Source of the DNA: Leucosporidium creatinivorum
Taxonomy: Eukaryota; Basidiomycota; Microbotryomycetes; Leucosporidiales; Leucosporidiaceae
Length of the DNA stretch: 64,000 nucleotides
NCBI GenBank assembly: GCA_001600635.1
Contig: BCKL01000003.1
Coordinates: forward strand, 509,923-573,922
Reading direction: 5' to 3'
Shown one piece after another: positions 35,082 through 47,300 of the stretch (positions are counted from its first letter, which is position 1; each line of letters starts with the position of its first letter). The notes under the pieces are model-generated. The model had not been told where the DNA came from. It saw only the letters and a program-made list of their open reading frames with translations, and did no database searches. Made by a program: the position numbers and the translations under genes.

Positions 35082-37581
35082 TTAGCGAACCGAGGCGGGA
35101 CGACGACGGCGGCGGTAGCCTTCGGGCGGGGTGAACTGTTGCGACAGGACAGGAGAAGGGGCATCAGTATCACAGGGTCGAGAAAAAAAACGGAACAAGC
35201 GCAAGACAAAACTCACCCCCTCCTTGCCGGCCAACACCCACTTGACCTCCTCCCACTCGTCCTTCTCTTTCTCTCCCCTGCCCGGTCCCTTCATCACCTC
35301 CTCCACCCACTCCCAATTGCCCGCCACATCCTCCGCCTCACTCTCCTGCAGCACAGCCTCCACGACCTGACTCTTCCCACTAGTTACAGCGAGGGAGAGC
35401 AACGTCTCCCCGGGAGGAGGAGGGTACGCCGAGTCGGGGGTCGAGTCGAGAGGGTACTCTTCGAGGAAGTAGAGCACGATGGGGAGGTGACCGAGTTGGA
35501 GCGAGTGGTGGAAGGCGGTGGAGGAGAGGGAGTCGCGCTCTTCGGGGAGGGCGCCTGTTGCGCAGAGAAGGGGGGAGGCGGAGGAGGGGTCAGCGAGCTG
35601 TACTCGAGAGCTAGGAGAGATGATGGCAAGGCAAGGACGCACCATGATTGCACAACCACTTGGTCAAGTCCTCATCGCCCTTCTTGACAGCGATATGGAG
35701 CAGCGTCTCCTTGGGATCGATCTTTGGCGAGGCCTTCGACTGGGACTTGGGCGCCGAGGAGGAGGGGGAGGGGTTCTTGGGCGGGTCGGAGGGGAACTTG
35801 CCATCGCTCGTCGAGTTGGAGTCGACGACGGGCGAGTTGACGGCGGTGGTAGTAGTCGAGGAGGTCGAGGCGGGAGGAGGGTTGGACTGAGCTGCGCCGC
35901 CCTTCTTCTTGTTCTTGTTCTTCTTCTTGCCTCCTCCTCCTTCTCCTCCGCCTCCGTTGGCCTGAGTGGTGGAGCCGTTGGTCGAAGGCGCGGGAGTAGG
36001 AGCGGGAGTAGGAGCCTTGGGCGTCGGCGCGGGCGTCGAGTTCTTGAGGTTCTCCTTCTCGGCCTCCTTGGTCTTGGCGTCTCCTCCTCCTCCTCCATTC
36101 GACTTCTTGCCCTTGCCCTTGCCCTTGGCCGTCGCTCCATTCGTCTGCTGCTGCTGCTGCTTGTTGCCCATCTCCTCCTCGGCGACCTCGACCTTGACCT
36201 CCTCCACGGGTTCCATCCCCGGCAACCACTGCCCATCACTCGCGCCAACACTATCCTCCCACACGCCCTTCTTGACGGCGGCGCTATCCCCCTTCCTCGC
36301 AGCAGCAAACACGGCCGAGCGTTTCGCTTGCGCGGCTTGCAGACGCTCGAGAGCGCGTGTGGCGGCCAGCTCCTTCTCGGCGATGGCGGCTTGACGCTTG
36401 CGCGCGGCTTTGTCCTCGCGACGGGTGGCGCCGGCGTTGCGTTCTGAATTGTGGTTGTGGTGCGGTAGAGGGGAGAGAGAAACAGTCAGCTCGGCGCTCA
36501 TTCGACTCGGCCCCGAAAGAGCAAGAGAGACCCACCCGCCTCCCTCTCCTTCTCCTTCCTCTCCTTATCCATCTCGGCCTCCTTCTGCCTCCTCTCCTCT
36601 GCAGCAAGGGCGTCCTGCCGATCCTTCATGGCCTTCTTCCTCGCCCACTCGTGCTGGTCCCGCTGGTCCTGCTGGCGCTTGGCCTTCTGCGCTTCCGTCT
36701 CGGGGTGCTGCTGGCGGTAGGATTGGCGCGAGCCGTAGCCGCCGTTTAGGATGTCGGAGAACCTGTGTTGGGGTGGAGGGAGTCGAGGGGAGGTCAGCGC
36801 CGAGCCAGACCAAAGCCGAGAGCCAGCCGAGCGCTGGGAGAAACTCACATGAAGGAGAAGAAATCGGGCCCTCCCCTCCCGTACCCTCCATCCTCATCCT
36901 CATCTTCATAGTCATCATCATAGTCTTCCTCCTCATCATACTCGTCACTCTCCTCCTGATAGTATCCTCCTCCTCCACCCTGCCTCGACCTCGCATACTC
37001 GGCATCAAACTGCCCACCCGCCATTCCCGGCCGATAAGCCGGACCAAAGAAGGTGAAGCCTCCTCCTCCGCCAAACGGTCCGAAACCGAAACCAGGCGGG
37101 CGGCCAAAGCCAGAGGAGAAGCTAAAGTTGCCCATCCCCCCTCCCCCTCCTCCTCCGCCGGGGTGAGCGCGAGGGTCGGGCGGGGCGTGGTGCGCTTGGA
37201 TACGCTCGTAGGCTGATGACACGCGCTGTAGTGGTTGGTAAAGAGTATGGGAGCAGAGTTTGGTAAGTCAGCGCAATGCGATGCGGAGTCGCAAGCTCAA
37301 GGTCAAAGCGAGCGAGCGGTTTGGCCCACAGTCGGAGAGCTCTGGCAGCGAGGTGTAGGGTGATAAGACTTACCTGGAACATGACGGTACTCTCCTCTGA
37401 CCCCTCGTTCTTGTCGGGATGGTGGATGAGGGCGAGCTTGCGGTACGCGGAGCGAGCTTCGTCTACGGTTGATCCTGTAGCGAGTAGCGGGGGTTAGCTC
37501 TGTAGTAGAGCAGTGATAGCTACTAGACTAACCATGCTGGATCTCCAAGGTCGAGTAAGCTTCTGCGAGGGAGAGCTTCAT
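35082..37581 (-). CDS. J-domain co-chaperone with Gly-rich, charged and ankyrin-repeat regions
   Basis: About seven exons encode roughly 640 residues. The start MKLSLAEAYSTLEIQHG, joined across introns to STVDEARSAYRKLALIHHPDKNEG, is a J domain with the HPD triad that stimulates Hsp70 ATPase. It is followed by a Gly/Phe-rich stretch (MGNFSFSSGFGRPPGFGFGP), an acidic Tyr/Asp/Glu stretch, a long charged helix (KAKRQQDQRDQHEWARKKAM), low-complexity Gln, Gly, Lys and Pro-Ala-Pro-Thr runs, and three ankyrin-like units: KETLLHIAVKKGDEDLTKWL, AFHHSLQLGHLPIVLYFLEE and GETLLSLAVTSGKSQVVEAV. The C-terminus is basic (GYRRRRRPASVR). Intron 2 is 148 nt (37226-37373). J proteins with ankyrin repeats are uncommon in fungi; a substrate-adaptor role is inference. 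Confidence 0.82.
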
Positions 37582-38270
37582 CCTGAGCTGAGCTGAGCTG
37601 CGAGCAGAGAGAGACGCGTCGAGTGGTGAGAAAGTGGGGAGTAGAGCAGGGTGAGTCAGCAGGGGAGCATGTAGGCTGTAGCTGAGTATACACTGACCTG
37701 TAGTGGCTGTAACGAGAGCTCAAAGAAGCGGTAAGAGGCTAAGCCCTAGCTGCTGCTGCTGCTTCTCCGAAGCTGGTCTCGACTTGGGGGTCGATTTCTC
37801 AAAGTCGTCGAGGCGGGGCGAGGAAATCTCTCTTCCTCCTTCCCATCACTCGCTCTCTCAGCTCTCATCGACCTACTCGGCTACAGGCAGCACACTTTCT
37901 AGTCGTCTGCTACCCCTCTCCCCTCTTATACATTAACAGCAAGCACTTCATTGCATGTACGTTTCTCTCTTACTTCTCTTTCTCCCCACTGCCCGAGTCA
38001 ATCCCCTCCCCTTCTCGACGCGACAGCTCACTCTTCTTGCTCTGCTCTCTCTGCTGTACCACTCTACTACTACTACTACAGGCCTGTTTGGTTCATTGGC
38101 GCAGAGACCAGAATCGACTAGTAAGGATTCTACACCTCTTTACAGCTTCAATCCGAGATAAGAAGCTAACCAGCTCTCTCTGCTCTCAACTACAGCCTCG
38201 ACTCCGTCATTTACAAAGCAATCGGACACTGATTAACCCCTCCCTAACAACACTCCTACTCATCAACAAC
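37582..38270. promoter_or_regulatory. Divergent promoter and spliced leader of CPA2
   Basis: This lies between the J-domain gene (minus) and CPA2 (plus). On the plus strand two leader introns fit: about 37957-38081 (GTACGT donor, CTACTACTACAG acceptor) and about 38122-38192 (GTAAGG-like donor, GCTAAC branch, AACTACAG acceptor). No upstream frame with attenuator-like features was recognised. Confidence 0.5.
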
Positions 38271-41200
38271 ATGCTCCGCACCCTCACCCCTCGCTTCCCT
38301 CGCGCTCGCGCACTCCCTTCCCACCTCCCTCTCACCGCCAGGGCTCTCTCCACCCCCGTCCTCCCTCGCTCCTTCTCCACCACCCGCTCCCGCCGCAACA
38401 ACGCCCCCGCTGAATCCGAAGTCGTCGACATCTCGTCGCAATTCCAGCACATCCAGACCAAGGATGGCACCTCGGCCGCTTCCGACCTCGCTCGTCGGCT
38501 CTCCCAGGCGGTTCTTCCCAAGCTCGAGAGGCCCGATGTCAAGAAGGTCCTCATTGTCGGATCTGGTGGACTGTCCATCGGTCAGGCCGGAGAGTTTGAT
38601 TACTCTGGTGAGTTGTCTCTTCGAGGAAGTCGAGGAAAGGAAAGCGGGCTGGTAGCTCCAACGGAGCTCGGGCGAGGGTACTTGAAGGGACCTGCGCGGG
38701 CGGGATACTAGAGATAAGCTCTCATTACCGCCCTGCTGCACTGGCAGTGCTCTGGGACCTCTACAGCACCTTATCGAAGCGTCGGAACTGAGCGCGTTTT
38801 TTCTTGTTTCGCATCTCCAACAGGCGCCCAGGCTATCAAGGCCATGAAGGAGTCCAACGTTGGTATGTCGATGTGACTCATATCTTTTGAATATTATCGA
38901 GAATCTAACCCTTGCGACCTGCAGAGACGATCCTCATCAACCCCAACATCGCGACGATTCAGACTTCCCATCAGATGGCCTCCGAGGTCTACTGTGAGCT
39001 CTTTGCACTACACTGTACCCTCCTAGACATAAAGCTGACCCTCTACTACCCCTACAGACCTCCCCATTACGGCCGAGTACGTCGCCTACATCCTCGAGAA
39101 GGAGAGGCCCGATGGCATCCTCCTCACTTTCGGAGGACAGACCGCTCTTAACGTCGGTATCCAGCTCGAGAAGATGGGAGTGTTTGAGCGCCTCGGCATC
39201 AAGGTCCTCGGCACCCAGATCCGCACCCTCGAGGTCTCGGAGGATCGCGATCTCTTCTGCAAGGCTCTTGAGGGTTCGTCCCCTTGTCCGCTCTCTCCGA
39301 CCCTCTCGGCTCTTCACTAACCTCCTTCCTCCCTACACTCTACTCGAACACAGAGATCGGTATCCCCGCCGCCCACTCGGTCGCCGTCTCGACGGTCAAG
39401 GACGCCCTCGACGCCGCCGAGAAGATTGGCTACCCCGTCATCCTCCGTTCCGCTTTCTCGCTCGGTGGGCTCGGGTCTGGATTCGCCGAGAACGAGGACG
39501 AACTTCGCGACCTTTCGGCCAAGTCCCTCTCCCTCTCGCCCCAGGTCTTGATTGAGAAGTCGTTGAAGGGATGGAAGGAGCTCGAGTATGAGGTCGTCAG
39601 GGATGCTGCCGACAACGTCATCATTTGCTGCAACATGGAGGTGAGTGGTCTTGAGGTTCTCGAGCAGATGAACAGCCGCTGATCGACAGCCTACAGAACT
39701 TCGACCCTCTCGGCACACACACGGGAGATTCGATCGTCATCGCTCCTTCGCAGACCCTCTCGGATGTGAGCTTGCTCGTCTCTTCTCCTCCAGCTTCTTG
39801 CACTCTCGCTGACGTGATTCTCCTACAGGACGAGTACCACATGCTCCGCTCGGCCGCCATCAAGATCGTTCGTCACGTCGGTGTCGTCGGCGAGTGCAAC
39901 GTTCAGTACGCCCTCAACCCCAACAAGCGCGAGTACATGGTCATCGAGGTAGGTCTTTCGCTCTTCTAGACCACCCGGAGATCAGTCGCTAACTCTTCGA
40001 CTCTACAGATGAACGCCCGTCTTTCTCGTTCGTCGGCTCTCGCCTCCAAGGCGACCGGCTACCCCCTCGCCTACACCGCCGCCAAGATTGCTCTCGGCCA
40101 CACCCTCCCTGAGCTCCCCAACGCCGTCACCAAGACCACCACCGCGTGCTTTGAGCCCTCGCTCGACTACATCGTCACCAAGATCCCCAAGTGGGATTTG
40201 GCCAAGTTCCAGTACGTCAACCGCGAGGTTGGCTCGTCGATGAAGTCGGTCGGCGAGGTCATGGCCATTGGTCGTACCTTTGAGGAGTCGCTCCAGAAGG
40301 CCATCCGCCAGGTCGACCCCCGTTACGCTGGCTTCGAGGCCTACTTCAAGCCCGAGGACTTGGACCACGCCCTCCGCGTCCCTACCGACCAGCGCCTGTT
40401 CGCCATCGCCCACGCCATGCTCAACTGCAACTACACGGTCGAGGACATCCACCGCCTCACCAAGATTGACAACTGGTTCCTCTACAAGCTCGACAACATT
40501 GTCCGCGTCCACCGCGAGATCAAGGCCACGGCGGACCTCCCCTCCGTCTCGCACGAGCTGATGAAGACGGCCAAGCGCATGGGCTTCTCGGATCGTCAGA
40601 TCGCCGACCTCCTCCCCATCCCTTCGACCGAGGACGCCGTCCGCGCGCACCGCAAGTCGCTCGGCGTCACCCCCTTCGTCAAGCGCATCGACACGCTCGC
40701 CGCCGAATACCCCGCGCACACCAACTACCTCTACACCACCTACAACGCCTCGGAGCACGACATTGAGTTCAACGAGCACGGCACCATGGTCCTCGGCTCG
40801 GGAGTGTACCGCATTGGATCGTCGGTCGAGTTTGATTGGTGCGCCGTCACTTGCGCCCGCAAGGTCCGCGAGATGGGCAAGAAGACGGTCATGATCAACT
40901 ACAACCCCGAGACGGTGTCGACCGACTTTGATGAGGCCGACCGCCTCTACTTTGAGGAGCTCGGATGGGAGCGTGTCATGGATATCTACGAGCTCGAGGG
41001 CTCCGAGGGTGTCGTCGTTTCCGTTGGAGGTGAGTTCTTGCGCTCTCGTAGTCGTGCAGAACTCGCGCTGACTCTCGCATTCGTCACCAACAGGCCAGCT
41101 GCCGCAGAACATCGCCCTCCGCCTCAAGGAGACGGGCGTCAAGGTGCTCGGAACCGACCCCGACATGATCGACAACGCCGAGGACCGCCACAAGTTCTCG

Positions 41201-42662
41201 GCCATCCTCGACAAGAATGGCATCGACCAGCCCGACTGGGTGGAAGCCACGACCGTCGAGTCGGCCAAGGCTTTCGCCAACAAGGTCTCGTACCCCGTCC
41301 TCATTCGCCCTTCCTACGTCCTCTCGGGAGCGGCCATGAACGTCGTGTGGGACGAGTCGACCCTCGAGCACTCGCTCACCGCCGCCGCCGAAGTCTCGTC
41401 CGAGTACCCCACCGTCATCACCAAGTTCATCGACGCGGCGCAAGAGATCGACATTGACGCCGTTGCGTACAAGGGCGAGCTGCTCGTCCACGCCGTTTCG
41501 GAGCACGTCGAGAACGCTGGAGTCCACTCGGGAGACGCCACCCTCGTCCTCCCTCCCTTCTCCCTCGTCGACGATGACCTCGCGCGCCTCAAGGAGATTG
41601 CCCAGAAGGTCGCCAAGGCGTTCGAGATCTCGGGACCGTTCAACATGCAGATCATCCGCAAGGAGACGCCCGGCAAGGAGACGGTCCTCAAGGTCATCGA
41701 GTGCAACCTCCGCGCCTCGCGCTCCTTCCCCTTCGTGTCCAAGGTCCTCGGCACCAACTTTATCGACGTCGCGACCGCCGCCATTGTCGGACAGGACGTC
41801 CCCGCTCCCGTGGATCTCATGGCCGAGAAGAGGGACTACGTCGCCATCAAGGTTCCTCAGTTCTCGTGGACTCGTCTCGCTGGTGCCGGTGAGTTGGGAC
41901 TCGTTCTCTCGTCTTCTCGGCTCCAGTTCGCTGAACCTTCACGTACACCAGACCCCTTCCTCGGAGTCGAGATGGCCTCGACCGGAGAAGTCGCCGCCTT
42001 CGGAGCCGACGTCGCCGAGGCCTACTTCAACTCGCTCACCTCGACCAACGGCTTCAAGGTCCCTCAAGCCAAGTCGGGTGTCCTCATCGGCGGTGATGTC
42101 GCCTCGCCCTTCATGGCCAAGGTCGCCAAGGGCCTCTCGGACCTCGGGTTCAAGCTCTTCTGCTCGTCGCCCGTCGTCGAGGAGTACCTCAACTCGCTCG
42201 ACTATGTTTCGCCTACCGAGCGCATCTTCTTCCCCCTCAAGGACAAGAGGAAGCTCCAGGTGCGTTCTCTTGTTTGCCCCCGCGCTGAGTCGAGGCGCTC
42301 GAAGCTGACTTGACCTCTCTCACCCGTTCGTAGGAGGTCTTCGAGAAGTACGACATCCAGTCGGTCATCAATCTTGCCAAGGCTCGTGGACGTGACACTG
42401 TCGACGAGGACTACGTCGCTCGCAGGTGTGTTTCCTTCTCCCTTCCTCTCCTCCCTCCTCGCCGAAGCTGACCCTCGCCCTCCCGCTCTTTAGGAACGCC
42501 GTCGATTTCGGCATCGTCCTCATCAACAACGGGCCCCTCGCCGACCTGTGGGTGCAGGCTCTCTCGAAGAAGATGCTGGCGGGCGAGCTCAACGGCTACA
42601 CCGAGGGACGTGTTCCCAAGGATGTCAAGCCCTGGTCGGCATGGATCGGAAGCCACAACTAG
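38271..42662 (+). CDS. CPA2: Carbamoyl-phosphate synthase (arginine-specific), large subunit, mitochondrial
   Basis: About 12 exons encode roughly 1,170 residues. The enzyme makes carbamoyl phosphate from bicarbonate, ammonia and two ATP for arginine synthesis; ammonia comes from the small subunit, not in this window. The N-terminus ([29 protein letters not shown]) is an Arg/Ser-rich mitochondrial presequence. Both ATP-grasp halves are intact: [56 protein letters not shown] in the first, and [55 protein letters not shown] in the second, followed by the C-terminal allosteric (MGS-like) domain. There is no fused glutaminase or ATCase, which separates it from the pyrimidine enzyme URA2. Intron 1 is long (38608-38823, 216 nt). 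Confidence 0.97.
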
Positions 42663-43079
42663 ACGGCTCTCGCCCATCTCTCTTGATTAGTCTCCCGCAC
42701 TAGCTCTCTACTCCTGTTGTACATCCCCCTCCTCTTACCTTAATCCAAGCTTGTCTTGGACTGCACATCACGCGGGAGAAGGAGAGAGCGAGATTGAGAG
42801 AGTTCGGCGAGCTTGACAGAACTTGCACAGGATGCTCATGCTCTGCTCGCTTCGGACTCGTCCGGTCTCTGATCGTAGCTGGCACTCCTAGCAGCCCCGT
42901 CAACGTCGACTGACCTTCGTCCTCGCATCAATCGCCAAAACGCCGAGCAGCTCAGCTCTCCCTGTCGAAGTCAGCCTCTCCCTTCCCTTAATCTAGCTCC
43001 CTGAGAACGGCGGACTGCAGTTGACCTCATACGGATTGTAAAGCGATACTGAAAGTGAAAGGAGGAAGCTGGGGATCCT
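42663..43079. other. Intergenic sequence between convergent genes
   Basis: This is the 3' region of CPA2 and of the CFEM gene. No coding frame or RNA gene is recognised. Confidence 0.5.
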
Positions 43080-44110
43080 CTACAACAAGAGCCCGACTCC
43101 TCCCAGTGCAGCGACGACCGAAACGCCGAGCATCATCGCCGAACCAGCTCCAAACTCGAAGGCCTTGAGGGCGGAAGACGCGGGAGCCGAAGTAGCAGCA
43201 CCGGAGGCGGCGCTCGAGATTCCAGTGGCGCTACGCGAGGCAGAGATGCCAGAGCCTGAGGAGGTCGCCGACTTGGAGCTGGCGCCGGCGCCGCTGGTGA
43301 CTGTGTGTATGTATGCAGGTGTCAGCGAGGGTCCAGAGATCAGAGATGAGGAGGTGATGAAACCGCTTGAACGTACAGCCCGAGGGGATGGCAGAGGTCG
43401 TGATGGGAGTCTTGTTCTCGGCGCACGTCTGTGATCCGTAAGCAAGAGCCTTCTCGAGGTCACTGGCGGAGCAGGCTGTTGTGTAGCATAAAAAGGTGAG
43501 CGCGAGGTAAGCAGAAGAGTACGCTTCAGTTCACTCACAAGCCTGCTGGCACTTGTAGTACTGTGGGGACGAGGAGGAGGGTCAGCGGGAGAAAGCCGAC
43601 AACGCCGAACTGGGACTTACGGCGAGCTGGAAGGGCGCGTCGGTGCAGATACAGGTGATGTTGGACACTCCGTACGCAGCGCAGCCGGTGTTGGGAAGCG
43701 AGGTGACTGGGGGTGCAGCGTGGGTCAGCGTCAAGCTCGAAGAAGGAAATTGATGAGGCTCGGCGGCCGCCCTCCACGCGTCCGTTCCTCCTAGGTTGCC
43801 CTCCAGCTCGTATCGCGTGATCCGTATCTCTGTAGTTTCGTAAAGGTCTCCGAGCTTGCGCGTCAAGCCCTACCACAGACGATCCATCCATCCTCCCCAC
43901 TCGTGCTTCGGCCTGCTCTTCCTCCGCCTCCAGCCCTTGACAACACTCGGAGGAGAAGCGAGATCACTCACGGACACAGCTGAGAGCGCAGGAAGGGACA
44001 GCAGCAGTCGAAGCCGTCGTGGCAGCGCTCGAAGTGGGGGTGCTCGCGTTTGACTGGGCGGCGCCGAGCGCGGCGAGGGAGAGGACGAGCGATAGACGAA
44101 GGGCGAGCAT
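43080..44110 (-). CDS. CFEM-domain GPI-anchored surface protein
   Basis: About five exons encode roughly 200 residues. The start MLALRLSLVLSLAALGAAQS is a signal peptide. Eight cysteines in the CFEM order follow: VPSCALSCV, then across the first intron NTGCAAYG and NITCICTD, YYKCQQACS and GSQTCAEN. A Ser/Thr/Ala-rich stalk leads to a hydrophobic C-terminus (MMLGVSVVAALGGVGLLL) preceded by small residues, as expected for GPI attachment. CFEM proteins sit at the fungal surface; several bind haem or act in adhesion, and in haem binders an aspartate lies near the CIC-type cysteines, as here in CICTDAP. Intron 1 is long (43707-43971, 265 nt). It is head-to-head with the ABC transporter gene. Confidence 0.9.
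43707..43971 (-). other. Unusually long intron in the CFEM gene
   Basis: At 265 nt this is about four times the local intron length. Donor GTGAGT and acceptor CCCCAG with a GCTGAC branch are standard. The minus-strand sequence stays open in the reading frame of exon 2 for about 55 codons upstream of the acceptor, so an alternative first exon inside it is possible. Confidence 0.5.
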
Positions 44111-44382
44111 GGCGGGAAGCTGTAGGTGAATCTGAGGGTACGTTTGTGGCGACTGGAGCGAAGCAAGTGAGCGGTAGGAAGCAGAGTTCGGATCGGAGGA
44201 GCCCATTTTGGAACCGTTCGCTCGGCCCTGTCTCGCTCTCCTTCCCGCCGTTGACTCCCCACTTTACACCCTCGACCGAGCCTTCTACGCGACTTCTGTA
44301 CTCCTCCTGCTCAGCAACAGCCCACACATCCCGCCTTCCTTCTCCCCTTCTCTTCGCGCCTACCCCGCATTCGAAGCCTGGG
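44111..44382. promoter_or_regulatory. Bidirectional promoter, CFEM protein / ABC transporter
   Basis: Only 272 bp separate the two divergent start codons, so both genes must share regulatory sequence. The plus-strand side is strongly C/T-rich from about 44290 to 44360. No TATA box or known binding site is obvious. Confidence 0.6.
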
Positions 44383-47300
44383 ATGCGGGAAGCGACGACC
44401 CTTCTCTGCCTCGCCCTTGTCTCGTCGGCCGTCGCGCAATCCTGCAGTAACTACGGCTCGGGCGCCAATTGTGCCAGCTGTCCCTCTGGATTCGGAGGAT
44501 CAACTTGCAGCTCCTTACTCTGCAGCAACGCCCTCGAGCAGCCGCAAGATCGGCCTGCTCTCACCGGCAACGCGTCGCTCGGATGTGACACCCAGTGCTC
44601 GAGCGGATGGACGGGACCGACGTGCAGTGTACCAGTCACAGCTGCTGCATGTGCTGGGGCGACGAGCGGGGGAGAGAGCGCCATCTTATCGAGTGGAGCG
44701 TGGGTGTGGACCGAGGGAGCCGTCTCATGCGATGTAGCCGTAGGTCGTCTCGTATCGAGCTACATACTGGGATCAAGCTCACAAGGACTTTCACAGAACC
44801 CGACGCTGCAAGGAAGCTTCCCCGGAACGACAACGCTCGACTTCCAGCACGTCGCCGACACTTCACTCTCCCTGTACCCTCTCACATCACCGAACGACAC
44901 CATGACGGCGCAGCTTTTCTACACGCCAAACGAGAACACCCCTATCACTGAGCAGTTTTACTGCAGAGCCGACACCTGTACGTTGAGGCTACCCCTCGGT
45001 CGTTTCGTTGCGCCGAGCTGACATTCTTTTCTCGACAGGCTCACAGACCAACTCTACCAGCACCAGCGCGGTATCCGTAACTTGGTACTGTAGCGATCTC
45101 AAGTATGTTCCGGCTAGTCATCTGCGCGTGGAGCGAGGCGTCCAGGATCTGACCTCGGCCTTCCTACCTCCAGGTGCACCTGCCTCCCCGGCACGACCTT
45201 CTGCGGCGGAGGAAACATCGACCTCGCCGACACCATCGACGGTCTCTCGGGCACCATCTCCGTCACCTGCGATGCCGCTGGAGCCTCCTGCGCCTTCAAG
45301 CAGTCGGTCCTCCAAACCCTCTTCGGCGCCGACGGCCTCTCGCTCTCGGACTGCAGACACGGCGAATGCGTTCGCCCCTCCTCCATCGCCGCCATCTCAG
45401 CCACATTCAGCACGTCGACAGCTAGCGGAGGCAACAGCCTCAGCCCTGGAGTCATCGGAGGGCTAGCCGTGCTCGGCGCAATCGTCCTCTTGCTACTCGC
45501 TCTCCTCGCAGTCGGCCTCGTCTCGCAGAAGAAAGAAAGGCGGAAGCCGATCAAGCTTGCAGATGCGGCGGAGGATAAGGCGGCAGGAGCTGCTGGGGTG
45601 CGCTGGGAAGGAGTCGGCTACGCAGCCCCAGCGCGAGCGAGAAGCTGGATCCCTGGCCGACCTCGTCAAAGCGGTCGCATCATTCTCGACAACCTCAGCG
45701 GGAACGTCGAAGGAGGCCAGCTCTGCGCTATCCTCGGGCCCTCCGGCGCGGGCAAGTCGACCCTGGTGGATCTCCTCGCTGGCAAGCGCAAGAGTGGAGA
45801 GAAATCGGGCTCGGTGCACTTTGCGCTGACCACGCAGTGGAAGGAGAGCGTCAAGATTGGCGTAGTGGATCAGCACGACGTTCTACCGCCTACCAGCACG
45901 GTCCGAGAAGCCCTTCTGTTCGCCGCCGACCTGAAGATGCCCGAGAACATCTCTCAAGCCGTCAAAAAGTACGCTACTTGTACTGTCCCTCGTTCTGGAT
46001 GCTCGCTGACCTGCCTTTACCCCCTAAAGCGAACGAGTCTTCGAGGTCCTCGCACAGCTCGGCCTGCAAGACGTCGCCGACTCGCAGATTGGCGGATCAG
46101 AGCGTCGAGGAATCTCGGGCGGCGAACGCAGACGTTTGAGCATCGGCCTGGAGCTTCTCGCAGCACCTTCGGTACTTATCTGCGATGAGCCGACGTCTGG
46201 TGGGCTTTCTACCTCTACTCAGGCTCCGCCGAACCTTGGCTTCCCCGCCGAGCTGACCCATGTCCCTCCAGGCCTCGACTCCACCGCTGCTCTGCGAGTC
46301 GTTCAAGTCCTCAAGACTCTCACCAACCCAGCGCATGGTCGCAAAACCACCGTCATCACCGTTCGTCACCTCGAACCCTGGCTTTGCCCTCCGCCGAGTT
46401 GAGATCGGACCCCGTTGCTGACCGAATCTCGTCTACAGACCATTCACCAGCCTTCGTCTCAGATCTTCTACCTCTTCAACCACATCATTCTTCTCGGAGG
46501 AGGTCGCCAGCTCTACGATGGCTCGCCGCATCGAGTCGTCGAGAAGTTCGCTGTCCCTGCTGGATGGAATCCTGCAGATCGTGCGCTGCTGCCTTCGCCT
46601 ACTCTCAATAAATCAAGAAGCTGATCTGTTCCCCCTACAGATCTTCTCGACATCGCCAGCTCCCCTTCGACAGCAGCACCTCGGCACGCCTCGCTCACTG
46701 GCAGCAGCACCGACGACGACAAGGAGGGCGAGCTTCTGCCGACGAAGCCCATCCTGCGCAAGTTCTCGCTCGTGGCAGAGGGACCTTCATCCGTCAAGAT
46801 CCAGTCAAGACCCGTTACGACGCTCCTTACGCAGTTCGAAGTGCTCGCCGGCCGAGAGCTTCGAAACCTGCGACGGGATTGGAGCTTAGTCGTGATGCAT
46901 GTGGCGGTCTCGGCCATCGTTGGACTGTTCGTTGGGGGTCTCTACTACAAGGTGAGCATAACCGGACTCTTGGCCGAGTCAAGGCTCACCCTTCTCCCCT
47001 TGCGCAGGTCGACCTCACGATCGGCGGCTTCCAGTCAAGGATAGGCTCCCTCTTCTTCCTCGGCTCGCTACTCGCCTTCTCCTCCCTCTCCGCCCTCTCC
47101 AACTTCAGCAACGTCAAGCACCTGTTCCTCCGCGAGCGCGCCAACAGCTACTACTCGCCGCTCTCATGGTTCTTGTCGCGAGTCGTGCTGGTGAGTAGAG
47201 GGCTAAGTGGCAGCGAGAGTCGAGCTTACCATTCCGCCACCAACAGGACATCATCCCTCTCCGAATTCTACCGACCATCATCGTCTCTTGCATCGTCTAG

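Noticed and set aside
35518-36447. A 309-codon plus-strand frame opposite the J-domain gene
   Set aside because: It consists of antisense reading of low-complexity Gly, Lys and Pro codons and shows no family features.
40003-41304. A 433-codon open frame antisense to CPA2
   Set aside because: It mirrors the third-codon-position bias of a strongly conserved GC-rich gene; it has no domain and no splice signals.
38271-42662. Pyrimidine-pathway CPSase (URA2)
   Set aside because: There is no fused glutaminase, dihydroorotase-like or ATCase region, and the N-terminus looks mitochondrial.
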